A DNA stretch of 64,000 bases, taken from positions 62,001-126,000 of the forward strand of contig CAUYLG010052132.1 of NCBI GenBank assembly GCA_963573385.1, read 5' to 3'. Origin of the DNA: Cacajao melanocephalus (Eukaryota > Chordata > Mammalia > Primates > Pitheciidae). The notes under the pieces are model-generated. The model was not told where the DNA came from. It saw only the letters and a list, made by a program, of their open reading frames with translations, and made no database searches. Below, piece by piece: positions 50,057 through 64,000 of this stretch; within the stretch, counting starts at the first letter, position 1; every line of letters begins with the position of its first letter. The position numbers and the translations under genes were made by a program.

Positions 50057-50877
50057 AAAAATGTAAAACTTTTCTCAATAATACTCCCGCCCCTACACCT
50101 CTGGTTTTTTCAGCACTCCCAGTTCCTTCCTAGACTCGGGGAGCGTTCAGGCTAAAAACTTGAAGTTATCCTCATCGGGTGGTGCGGGGCCCTTGGACAG
50201 GGCATGTCCCTTGTTCCCATGAGGCTGCAGTTGGGCACCAACACTATATGCAAAAGGTGGTGGTGATGGATGCCCAAAGAGGCTGCAAGCGGGTACCAGG
50301 GCCCAGAGCCAAAGGGAGAATAGACATGGCAAGAAAAATACTGAATGAGAGTGAGCTTCAGAAAGCCTGGAGAAGGCAGCAAACCGAAATTCTGTTGGGC
50401 ACAGGACTTGAAGGGTTCAGACCTACTGGGCACCGTGGAAATGGATGTGGACACCAGCTAAAGAAATTCAAACTGGCAGTAGATTGAATACTCAATAGAG
50501 GACCACAGGAAGATGACCTCTAACTTGCAGGCCACAGTCAGAAGGAGACATACTCAGAAAATAAAGAAAGCAGATGGGGACTGCACACCTTTGCTAGACT
50601 CAGGGATCAGCAGGAATGTGTCCCAGAGGGAGCCCGTGCCACCCTGAGATGTGCAGAGCATACATCTATGATGGACTTGCCTGGCTAGCATGAAGCAGCA
50701 GGTATCCTAAAATCCAATTCACCCCAGAAGCTACTGCCCATTTAAGAACTGTCACATGTTAAAAGCTACAGGAAGGGTGATGATATCCAGACAATCATAC
50801 AAAGGCAGTTGGGTCTACATGGAATCTAGTCAATCACTAACTCTGCCTTAAAAAAAAAAAAAAGAGGTAAATAGGTT

Positions 50878-51175
50878 GGCCGGGCATGGTGACTCACACC
50901 TGTAATCTCAACACTTTGGGAGGCTGAGGCAGGATGATCACTTGAGGCCAGGAATTTGAGACCAGCACCAGCCTGGGCAACATAGCAAGACTCTGTCTCT
51001 CCAAAAACATTTTTAAAAATTAGCCGGACATGGTGGTGTGCACCTGTAGTCCCAGCTATTCGGGAGGCTGAGGTAGGAGGACCACTGGAGCCCGAGGTTG
51101 AAGCTGTAGTGAGCCATGATCACACCACTGCACTCCAGCCTGGGCATCAGAGTGAGACCCCAACTCAAAAAAAAG
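50878..51175 (+). mobile_element. Alu (full length)
   Basis: Begins GGCCGGGCATGG, with both arms. AAAAAGAG-GTAAA-like sequence at both flanks (50861 and about 51170) suggests a target-site duplication. Confidence 0.93.
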
Positions 51176-51279
51176 AGTTAAAACAGGTTCATGCTAGCCA
51201 GGCAGAGCTGGGGTTTGCATTTAGGCAGTCCAGGCCCCCACTGATAGCCTCTCTATACCTATGCTGGGTTTAAAATTTG

Positions 51280-51437
51280 TCCGCAAAGTCTTTGATGCTC
51301 TTCCCTTCAAGAGGTGAAGCTTAGTTCCTCCCGTCAGACATGTGCTGGACTTAGTGACTTGCTTCTAACAAATACAATGTGGTGGAAATGACAATGGATG
51401 ACTTCCAACTTTAGGATATTAAAGGTATTATGAGTTC
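51280..51437 (+). mobile_element. MLT1 (MaLR) LTR, left part
   Basis: GACTTGCTTCTAACAAATAC, AATGTGGTGGAAATGAC and GATGACTTCCAACTTTAGG are characteristic MLT1 segments. The element is interrupted here by an antisense L1 and resumes at about 52640. Confidence 0.75.
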
Positions 51438-52625
<1,188 letters not shown>

Positions 52626-52639
52626 GCTTTCACTTTTGT

Positions 52640-52845
52640 ATCACTTGCCTAGAGGGAAGCCAGCTGCCACATAATGAGAAAGCTCAAGTAATCCTACAAA
52701 GAGGCCCATGTAATAAGAAATAGAAGCCACCTAACTATAGGTAGCAAGGAACTGAGGCCTCCTGCCAAGAGCCATGTGAATGAGCAATCTTGGAAAGGGA
52801 CCCTCCAGCCCCAGTAATGCCTGCTTGGCCAACTGCAGGTGGGCA
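52640..52845 (+). mobile_element. MLT1 (MaLR) LTR, right part
   Basis: GAAGCCAGCTGCCACATAAT, GGAACTGAGGCCTCCTGCCA and GACCCTCCAGCCCCAG continue the MLT1 LTR after the L1 insertion. It is truncated before its 3' end. Confidence 0.75.
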
Positions 52846-52909
52846 GGCAAGGAGAAAGAAAGGAAGGAGGGAGAGAGGTAGGGAGGGCTATTAAATAACA
52901 AGAAAAGAA

Positions 52910-54265
<1,356 letters not shown>

Positions 54266-56849
54266 GGTTTATGACTTGCGAGGGTTAAACACCCAGATCC
54301 ATTCATTCACAAGATTAAAATACACAGCTGTGAGCCCTTTGAAAACTGCTATTGCTTATTTATTGAACTCTGAAGTATTGATTTTTGTGTCATGTTTGAC
54401 TTTGAAGGTTGAAATTAAATGGATACTCCTAAGAGTGTAACGGTGAAATAAATGATTTTAGTCATTGAAGTCATTAATTCCATTTCTTTAGAGACAACAA
54501 GTTTCACATGTGGAACTTGTCAAACACAAACATATACCTCTGAGCCCGATTCTTAAGAGATTTTGATTTAGTGAGTCTAGGAAGGAGCATAGCAATACGC
54601 ATTCTTACCACTTTACTACTCCAATGAAAATCAATGCCAAACCCAGAAGTGCCCACTCATCAATGGACCTTTACTCCTAGGACAATTCCAGAGACCGAAG
54701 GCAGCGAATGGAAATAAACCTCCTCTAGGATAATTTTTGGGGAAATTTCTCTAGATTTGTGTCTCCCTTCTCTCTTTGCAAGAACTGTCTTCATTGGTTC
54801 CCAAGATCCAAGCCTTCACATTTGCCTTCTTTTTTTTCTTTGTTTATATTGCTTTATTTGGATTCAGAATGCTTTTTGGAATGTTGATTTTGGTTCTGAC
54901 CCAGCAATCTATAAGATGCTCTTTCTAAAACATCTCCAAGCACACGTACTACAAAAGATCCTCATGAAGCTGACTCTTCCCCTACTCTATCTCCATTCCA
55001 GGGAGGGAATTCAGACAAATGCTTCTCTCTAAGGCATCTGAAAATAATATGCAGATATAAGGGGAGACTTTTTTAACTGATGTATCCTCTGGATGTTCTG
55101 CCAGAAAGTTCTTCAGTGGCTACATACCTCCCAGGCAATAACCTAGTTTTCCAACACTCAGTCACTCTGAGTTAAACTCTCATAGACTTTATAGTGAGCA
55201 AAAAATTCAGGTTTCTTTGGATGCCTCTGAGGATTGAGAAAAACAAAACTGTCAATGAGGTGGTGTATTTTTAAATTTTCCTGGATCATTCACTTAAGTT
55301 TCAGTTCATAAATATTTGTTTATTACTAAGTGCCAAGCATAAATAATTAACATGAATTAGAGGGGAAAAGTGAGATAAATAAGTATGCAACATGCCAGAA
55401 AGGTATTAAATAGGCAAACTGTTATGTGAGGTGATCTTTTTCTTAAATTACATGTTTCTTTCAGATATCATTAAGATTAAAAGAGATGGTGGTGATTATT
55501 TGTGCTATTTACCTCTGTTTCTGAAGGATTTTGTGACTGCGTCATTTACTATTCATCAACTTTATTTCTATTCTATTATTTTAGTACCACACTAATATGC
55601 TTAATTGATCATTAATTTCTGTTCTGCCATACCTGATACAAAGTAACATAAAGCTCTTCAGTTTTTATCCTCAGAGCTGTTATTTTAGGATTTTTAGATT
55701 CCATAAATAATTCATTGTATTATTCCTCTTTTCAGTTTTGCTTTTAGAACTGCCATAGAGTATGATCTATGTATTTCTTTTTTAATTCCTCTGTACATAC
55801 AGCACAGAGTCACTTATGTTGCTAAGAAAAGACCTTTCATTTGGAATACAGTCCCAGATCCATTTACTTGAACATTTAACCATAAATAGCAGCATATTGG
55901 TGACTTTCTGGACCTAAGAACTAGCACGGATAATTTAAATTTTTCTTCAGATTAAAAAAAAAAAAGAGAGGGACAACAAATTCCTTTTCCAATTTTGCTT
56001 TTCTGTGTATACGAATAGAATCTTAGGAGTTTGTATTGAACAGGCCTTAAAAGGACATTTATTTCATTTATCTATAAGAACATCAGGAAAGTCAATTCTA
56101 CAAATCATAAGACCAAAGTGATTGATTGGTTGCTAAAAGGGTTTTCACTTTCACTAGAAAATGCTTAAGCTCCTATTTCCTATAATGTAGTTATAAGAAT
56201 GTGCCTCAGATACAATTGACATTAAAGGATATTCCAATAAAAAGAAAAACTTCTGACAATTTGATTTATTTGTGAGCCTGCACTTAGTGAACTAGGAAAG
56301 AGAGATAAGTAACTTGCATTATTTTCTGAAAATCAGTCACTAGATTTCACTGCTGTCTAAAAGGAATGAAAAGAGTACACAAACCAATACAAATTCTGTT
56401 TTCAGTGTAAAGTACATGATAGAAACGGTTTCTTCTAAATGTTGGTGGGAAACATCTTATTAGAAAAAGAATGAAATTGATGTGGATACAAATGAATATT
56501 GTATTATACAGAACCATGTTGATGTAACTTTATCCATTCCAAAAATCACTCCTTTTCACTTGTAGATTGCCACATCAACGAAAAGAATGAGTGCTTAGTG
56601 AAAAATCTATTATAGTAAAAAATCAAGACGAAATTATAGTATTACAAGTATAGATCTTTGATTGCTCAGAATTATAAATATCACCAAAAGCTGTGGCTAA
56701 ATTAAATCAGGCATTACCAAGCATTTAGGTCAATCACTTCATTTTATAGGGAAAAGACAAGTGAAAGCTTTGAGTTATTGACTGTAGGGAAGATGTATTA
56801 CAGGAAGAAATATTTTCACATATTCTTCTGCCAACTGTTGGTTGGTTGC
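54266..56849. other. AT-rich region with no assignable feature
   Basis: No exon, RNA gene or repeat family recognised with confidence. It consists of AT-rich sequence with short A and T runs, probably old decayed repeats. Confidence 0.5.
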
Positions 56850-57392
56850 TGTGATGGTTAATATTGAATGTCAACTAGATTGGATCGAAGGATGCAAAGT
56901 ACTGTTCCTGGGTGTGTCTGTGAGAGTGTTGCCAAAGGAAATTAACATTTGAGTCAGTGGGCTGGAAAAGGCAGACCCACCCTCAATATGGGTGGGCACC
57001 TTCTAATCAGCTGCCAGGGCAGCTAGGATAAAAGCAGGCAGAGGAACGTGGAAGGACTAGATGGGCTGCGTCTTCTGGCCTCCATCTTTCTCTCTTGCTG
57101 GATGCTTCCTGCCCTCCAACATCAGACTCCAAGTTCTTCAACTTTTACACTCTCAAATCTACACCAGTGGTTTGCCGGGGGCTCTCCAGCCTTCAGCCAC
57201 AGACTGAAGGTTGCACGTCAGTTTCCCTACTTTTGAGGTCTGGGGACTAGACAGACTTCCTTGCTCTTCAGCTTGCAGATGGCCTATTGTGAGACTTCAC
57301 CTTGTGATCATGTGAGTCAACAGTCCTTAATAAATTCCTTTCATATATACATCTATCCTATTATTTCTGTCCCTCTAGAGAACGCTAATACA
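56850..57392 (+). mobile_element. Solitary ERVL-type (MLT2-like) LTR
   Basis: A 543-bp unit starting TGTGATGGTTAAT and ending CTAATACA. A five-base flank GTTGC / GTTAC fits the 5-bp target duplication of ERVL elements. There is an AATAAATTCCTTTC polyadenylation-like segment near the 3' end. No internal region or second LTR is adjacent, so it is a recombined solo LTR. The family name is by memory of the MLT2 pattern. Confidence 0.75.
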
Positions 57393-60200
57393 GTTACATT
57401 CTCTCAAAATATTATAAAAATTCTAACAATATGAATTTAAAATTCTTAAGATATTTTATAATACAAATAATTAAATTCTCTTGAATAAGAAAAATTTTCA
57501 AAACATAAGATGTAAATATTTAAAAATGTAAAAATATTTTTAAATACATCACTGCTCAAAAATGTTATTTATATTGTAGTGAGATATGTATTGTTTTAAA
57601 ATTACTGTCTACCAGGTTTCTAAAAACTGCTAAGAGTTAGTTCAGAAAAAATAGTATAGACTCCAAGTTTCATATTACTGCCAAGTTTCCAAAAACTTTA
57701 CTTTTGGTATACGACTCCTTTGCTTAAAAATTTTTCTTATTCCCTATTTCCAACAGAGTAAAATCCATATTGTGTATTCTAACATATGAAATTGTACATA
57801 ATCTTAAGTCACATTACTAGCAGTTTTCAATGTTTAAATCATTGCAAAATGATTTTCACTTTATTTTTACTTCTCACCAAATCTACTCCACCATGTTGGT
57901 TTTGCAGAAAAATAGCGTAACAAATCCTGTTTCCATACCATTCCTATGGTTGCACTGCTTACCTCATCAGGACCCTGATCTTCTTCAGCCAAGTACACGT
58001 TGAGTCTTTCTGTAAGTATTCTGCTTTCTGGAAGACCCTCCTGACCACATTACTGGATTTTCGTAATGATGTTATCAATAATATTGTTATTTTAGCCATC
58101 ATATATTCCTATCTTGCTAGATGTTACACCCAATTGGAGCAAGACCTATATTTATTCTATGGAATGTCTCAGAGGAATAAATCAATCTTTCCAATTCTTG
58201 ATTCTGCAATTCAAATCCAGCATTCATTTTCTGAGTCATAAATTGTAAGTCTTCATCTCCCCATTATGAAAGATTATAAAACAAAATACACTAAACCAGG
58301 GAGAAGACCAAGAATGAGAGATGTTCTGATACATAAATTAGACCTGAATCTGAAACGAAGATGTTGGGGAGAAACATCCCCTGTTTCTAATATTTAATCC
58401 AGAGAAAATAGGCAAATTGTAAAATAACAGATTGATGGCGCAAGAAACAGAGTAAGAATACACAAACATAGAGCTCATCTATGGATTTTTCAGATCTCTA
58501 CAAAGTGTGCTTACCAGGAGAAGTAATTGAACACCTTCTGATCTACAGATATTGAACTATCTTAAGAGTTTTACATATAAAATTTGAATTCAGTTTTTAA
58601 AATCCACACAATATAAGCAAGTATTTTGAAACATTGAACAGTACAAAGGAGGAGTCACCTTTCCACATCTCTCACTTGCATCCTGCGCCATGTGCAATCA
58701 CTTTTCACCATTTCTATTTTTTTATTGTTATCCCCAAAATTCTGAGCTTCTTCCCTATTTCTTCATACATAAACTTTCAACTTCATATAGTAGCAGCCTA
58801 ATAAAATATATGGGGGTGATTTTTTCGCTTGTAAGACGCCGCACCTTCCCTCCACCTTTTCCAAACAGGATAATAGCTGGAAAATTGTAAAATCTATTCA
58901 ATTTACATTTCTTGTTCTATTAACTGTACACATTTTGTCTTGACTACTTATCTGCTTTGTAAGCCGAGATTATTAGCTTGTGGTTATTTCTATGTGTGCT
59001 TAAAACAAGAAATTAAAACTGCCACATGGAAACAATGCCTTAAGATGAAGTAAAAATAGAAAACGAAGTCAAAGACGTCTTATGCTCTTTCATAATACTA
59101 AGTTTTTTATTTATGATTCTGCAAATTGGCTTTTAAAGGAATGCAATGAAGAAAATTTATTTACCTAATATGATAATGTCCACAAAAAATTATAATTTTT
59201 ATGTCTATGAGAATATGAGATAGAAATAGTAAAACAACTCATTTCTCCCTAATTTTTATTAGTGCTTTCAATGTGAAAAACTTTGCTATTTTTGTCTTTG
59301 CATATTTCATCAGTAACAGCGATTTCATATACAAAATACACTAAATATTTATGTTCTGTCTTCTTCCAAATATAGCTACTCTGGAATTCAGGAGAAGAAA
59401 TACATATAAAAACACACTGAAAAACGTGTTAAACCTATGCAATTGGGGGGATAGATTTGTTTTGTGGAGGAAAATATAATGCTGGATCAATAATTGAGAA
59501 GAAATTATATTACAAATATTACAAAAGAAAGAAAACAGTGAGAGAATTACCTACATTTTCATCTCAGTAGTCACTGCCTACAACTTGTGGCTAAATTTGA
59601 GTGAGAAGTTACTATCTAAGCAATTACAAAGCTTCTGAAAGTGGAAGACCTACTGTTATGTAAATCATCACCTGATTTTACAGTTAAATGTGTAAAAGTG
59701 AACAGTCTCACCCATTTTCTAGGCAGCTGTGCTAAAGCTATCTTTAGAGGAACGAAATGTGACAGCAGTATAATTTCATTAGATAGGTGGTCTATTTTAA
59801 AACCTGAATGGGGGTAGGGAAGGAAAATAAAAGGGCTATTGTAAAATTTTATGCAGATTATAATAAAGGCAAACAGAGTAGTATGTAACTGTCATAGCTG
59901 CATTCCCAGGAGGCGAACTCTGAGATGTAGAGTAGTGCTCAAGAGGTGTATTACAATTCTGACACAGTCTCAGAATCAACGTTTGGAATGCGAAGGGAAG
60001 GAGAGGAAGCTGTATTTGCAGAAGAAAAAGTTTTACTGAGATGCATTTGTAACAAGAAACACTGTACAGCTGGAATCACCCTTCAGAGACTTCCTGAGTT
60101 GAGACAAAGACATCAAACTTTTTTTCTCCTCAGACTTCTCAGGAATGACTGAGACAGCAAACTTTTATAGCACTCTCCCCAGTTCCCACTTCCACATTAA
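57393..60200. other. AT-rich region with few assignable features
   Basis: A possible L2-like stretch at about 57880-58140, otherwise nothing I can name. The segment at 59.87-60.2 kb could be part of the decayed retroviral-like unit that follows, but I cannot assign it. Confidence 0.4.
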
Positions 60201-60699
60201 CCACAGGCTGGATTCAGGCTGTCCTGGGGAAGAGATTTGTTAAGGTAAGTGAACAGGAGAAGGCAAGTCATTGATCACTATCAGCAGGCGTCATCCCAGC
60301 AGCTGGGAGAGTCAGTCAGTCCTTCAGTTCTGAAAGGGGGACTAGACAGTGCACCACAGCATCTAATGCCATCTACACTTTGGCCACTCAGATCCACTTC
60401 ATGTAAGTTCAGGAAACATCTCCTCCAAGATTCTGATAGTCCTCTCCTCTTGGGAAGAAACACAGAATGAGGAGGTTTGTGGGATGAACTCTAGCACCCA
60501 CAGAGTCTCAAGACTATTATGTATTTTCCCAGCTATCCATTCTAGATCCTGCTCGCCTTCAGCTGGTGCCACTCCTGGACTAGGTAGTTCATCCAATGGG
60601 CATGAGCTAAGGCTCTCAGCCTCTGGCCACCAGTTTTTTCTCAGGCAATGACTATTATACCCATTTACCCTGAAAACTGGGCAAGAGAGTACCAAGAGG

Positions 60700-61560
60700 C
60701 AACCAAGGGGATAGCCAGGTGCCAAAGAGATGCCTCCATTCCCACAACTTTCTCCTAATAATCTGGGTGTATTATTCCTGCCAGGATGATGAATGCTCTT
60801 CAAAGCTGGCAACTTTTCATGTAACTCTTTTTGAAGCTTTTCCCTCTCTGGGAACCAAGATCTCTAAATCTGCAGAAGCCAAGATCGTGGAGATAGAAAG
60901 TGCCGATGATAGTTAGCAGGAGAATGCTTACTTCTACCCGTTCGCCCCCAGACCCGTGTATTCTAACCATTGAGGAAACAGCACCACACACTAGTCCTTG
61001 ATTTAACATGTATATTGCATCCTGGAGAATGGCACCTCATCCTTGTAGTGCATCATATCTGGCTTGTGCTTCAGTTGAGCCTCCCATGAACTACGCCATT
61101 GCTCTGTGATACCCGCAGGTCATGGGTGATATAGTATGTGAAAGAACCTGTAGACCTTTTGGTTCATATGTTCATTGCTAAAACTCCTTTGCTGTTAAGG
61201 AGGCTCTTCAACGTGATATTGCATGGGATACCATATCAATGGATCAGACACATGTCAGCCCTTGAATATTGGTTCTGTCTAAAACCCGAGAGTAGGAAAG
61301 GCAAACCTGTGGCTGAAAAATGTAACATATCTCTATCAAAATTAATTGTTTCTCCTCAGGGTAGAAAAAGAGCAACTATGCCAACTTGCCACCAGGTGGC
61401 TGCTTCATTTTCTGAAGACCAAGTGCCTCCCCATCGGTTACCATTGCAGGCAGCTGGGACTTTTGGCAGCGACAATGGCTGGATCAGAAATGCAGTCGTC
61501 GTCCCTTAAGTGCAAGTTTGCTTTCCTGGGTCTTAATGGCTTGTGGTACAGACAGAGGGA
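60700..61560 (+). mobile_element. Decayed ERVL-like internal remnant
   Basis: Sequence features such as GAGATAGAAAGTGCCGATGA, CCATTGAGGAAACAGCACC, CAGGTCATGGGTGATATAGT and GCAGGCAGCTGGGACTTTTG resemble the internal region of an ERVL-class endogenous retrovirus as I remember it. Reading frames are short and broken by stops and shifts. No intact gag, pol or env is visible. The assignment is tentative. Confidence 0.5.
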
Positions 61561-61722
61561 GACCACGTCCATATAACTTTTCTTAAAGGATAGTGTTACA
61601 ATTGTTCTATTTTATTAGTGCTGTTTTTAATGTTACTGTGATTTATAGATAAATCTTTATCATAAGTATGTGTGTATATGAAAAAACATAGCATATACGA
61701 ACCCTATCTATCGTATATATAG

Positions 61723-62389
<667 letters not shown>

Positions 62390-62399
62390 TGAAACCCAA

Positions 62400-62875
62400 A
62401 TTTTAAAACCTTCTCCAACCTGGTTCTAAGTAACCTCTCTACTCCATACACAAAGTGTCTATGCAATTCAGAATGGTCCACATATCATCCCCCATAAATA
62501 CACAATTGGAATTGCTTCTTTTATGCTTTGCCCATATCATTCTACCCTTTTGAAGAGCTCTTCCTTCTCCTATTCATCTTTCAAAATGATCTAGATAAAA
62601 AATCGACATGGTAATGTAAGATCCTCAGTGACCTCTCTCCCTCTAGATTTATCTCAAGAACTGTGGTGCATAGAGCACCTATTACAAATTCTTTGCAGGT
62701 AATCTTTCAACCACTCTGCTATCATTGTTCTGCTTTGTAACTCACCTCCCACACAGCCAAGTCATTTTTCTAGTCTGTCTAAAGTGTAAATAATTTGGGG
62801 GCAGGTGGTATGTTGGAGCTGTATGCAAATTATTGACTAGTGCCCAGTAAATCCTGAATCAATGAATGTGAAAAC
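62400..62875 (+). mobile_element. L2-like remnant
   Basis: TTTATGCTTTGCCCATATCA, GATCCTCAGTGACCTCTCTC and AGTGCCCAGTAAATCCTGAA follow the L2 3' order. Confidence 0.55.
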
Positions 62876-63517
62876 ATACCTGCTGCAAGGTAAATATCAG
62901 TGCCACTTTCTCATTGAGAAAGAAGCTCTCCTAAATGCAGGATTTGTACCGTCCCAGAAATGGAAGCACTTAACATAAGGCCAAATTATATTCCATTCTA
63001 GGCCTATTTGTACCAACAGGAGGTGTCGGTACATTTACTGAGTGAAAAGAGAAGCTAATTCTTACAGCTTGGGATTCATGCAGGTCTTTAGTGTGAAAAA
63101 GAAAGCAAAAACTAATATGATGCACATATGATAGCAATGAAAGCCTGGGTAGCACATTACCAGCTAACATCACCAGATGAAACACCCCAAGTGGTACGTA
63201 ATCATTTAGTGACCATTAAGCATTGAAGGTAGCATGCTAATGAAACTTTATAATCATAGCCATTATTCATGTTAAGCACCAAATGCCTGAAGATCAAGTA
63301 ATTCATGTGAAAGCAGCTTCCCATTCTTGGTTGCCAAAATAATGTTGAATTTTACTTTTTTTAAACTATCTTTTCTTTCAAAATTTTTCAAGAGTTAGAG
63401 CTATTGAGTTGATTACAGTTCACCACTCAATCACATCCTTTTGAATCCTTTTGAATGCTGCTAGGATTTCAGATCACATGATCCCACAAAATAACATTAT
63501 AGGACCAGAATCTAGAG

Positions 63518-63735
63518 CAGTGACTCAACTAGGAGTGATTTTGCTGCAGACACCACCACCCCAATGCTGACAAAAGACAGTTGGCAATGTCCGAAGACAT
63601 TTTAGTTGTCACAACTGGGTGGGGGAGATGCTTCTGGCACCTAGTGGGTAGAGGCTGATATGCTGCTAAATATTCAACACTGCACAGGACAGCGTCCCAC
63701 AACAAAATATTATCCTGCCTAAATATCAGTAGTGC
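63518..63735 (+). mobile_element. MER20 (hAT-Charlie DNA transposon) fragment
   Basis: CAGTGACTCAACTAGGAGTG, CAATGTCCGAAGACATTTTAG, CACCTAGTGGGTAGAGGC and GCACAGGACAGCGTCCCACA follow the MER20 consensus. The 3' end is cut by the L1 at 63736. MER20 copies are known to act as regulatory sequence in endometrium; nothing here shows such activity. Confidence 0.85.
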
Positions 63736-64000
63736 TCAGGGCAAATACAAAAGAATGGAAATCATAACAAACAGTCTCTCAGACCACAGTGAAATCAAAT
63801 TAAAACTCAGGATTAAGAAACTCACTCAAAACTACATGGAAACTGAACAACCTTCTCCTGAATGACTACTGGGTAAATAACAAAATTAAGGCAGAAATAA
63901 ATAAGTTCTTTGAAACCAGTGAGAAAAAAGACAAGGTGTAGCAGAATCTCTAGGACACATTTTAAACAGTATGTAAAGGTAAATTTACAGCAGTAAATGC
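63736..64000 (+). mobile_element. L1 ORF2 fragment running off the window
   Basis: [24 protein letters not shown] sequence in the plus strand followed by stops is the C-terminal endonuclease region of L1 ORF2. It abuts a truncated MER20, so its left end is probably an insertion junction. Confidence 0.88.

Overview
The window is ordinary simian-primate nuclear DNA. It has about twenty dimeric Alu elements in both orientations, L1, MIR, L2, MaLR and ERVL remnants, microsatellites, and coding sequence only as short GT-AG exons far apart. No bacterial, phage, CRISPR or operon-like organisation is present. Residues in several exons differ from the human protein as I remember it, so a non-human simian is possible, but I cannot settle the species.

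One protein-coding gene is recognisable: RGS3 (regulator of G-protein signalling 3), on the minus strand, so it reads from high to low coordinates. Fourteen internal coding exons between 45705 and 4918 join without a phase error into 1455 nt (residues 2-485 of the segment as I number it). In order they encode a C2 domain (45.7-30.1 kb), a short linker (29.4 kb), a PDZ domain (22.4-20.5 kb), a long polar linker (20.5-13.3 kb) and the start of a PH-like module (10.8-4.9 kb). The RGS domain itself lies beyond position 1, and the true 5' exon(s) of the C2-containing form lie beyond 64000. An alternative first exon at 26206-26259 encodes an 18-residue N-terminus that splices in phase to the PDZ exon and so makes a form lacking C2. 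Upstream of it lie a TATA element, an initiator-like sequence, GC-rich sequence and two tiny upstream ORFs.

Layout: 1-4.9 kb is intron; 4.9-31.4 kb carries 10 coding exons plus the alternative first exon; 31.4-40.5 kb is a large intron with Alus and a 300-bp TA-rich low-complexity block; 40.5-45.7 kb carries the first four C2 exons; 45.7-64 kb shows no exon and is probably upstream intron. It is AT-richer and repeat-laden: an MLT1 split by an antisense L1 that is itself split by an Alu, an L1 ORF2 fragment with an Alu, a solitary MLT2-like LTR, a decayed ERVL-like internal segment, a MER20, and an L1 running off the end.

The most unusual structure is a set of local duplications: three spaced inverted duplications (11.45/12.68, 13.68/15.52 and 46.65/49.65 kb) and one direct 55-bp templated copy embedded in an Alu (32.65/33.95 kb). 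In one pair the second arm preserves the empty site of an Alu insertion in the first arm. I found no new enzymatic or defence system.
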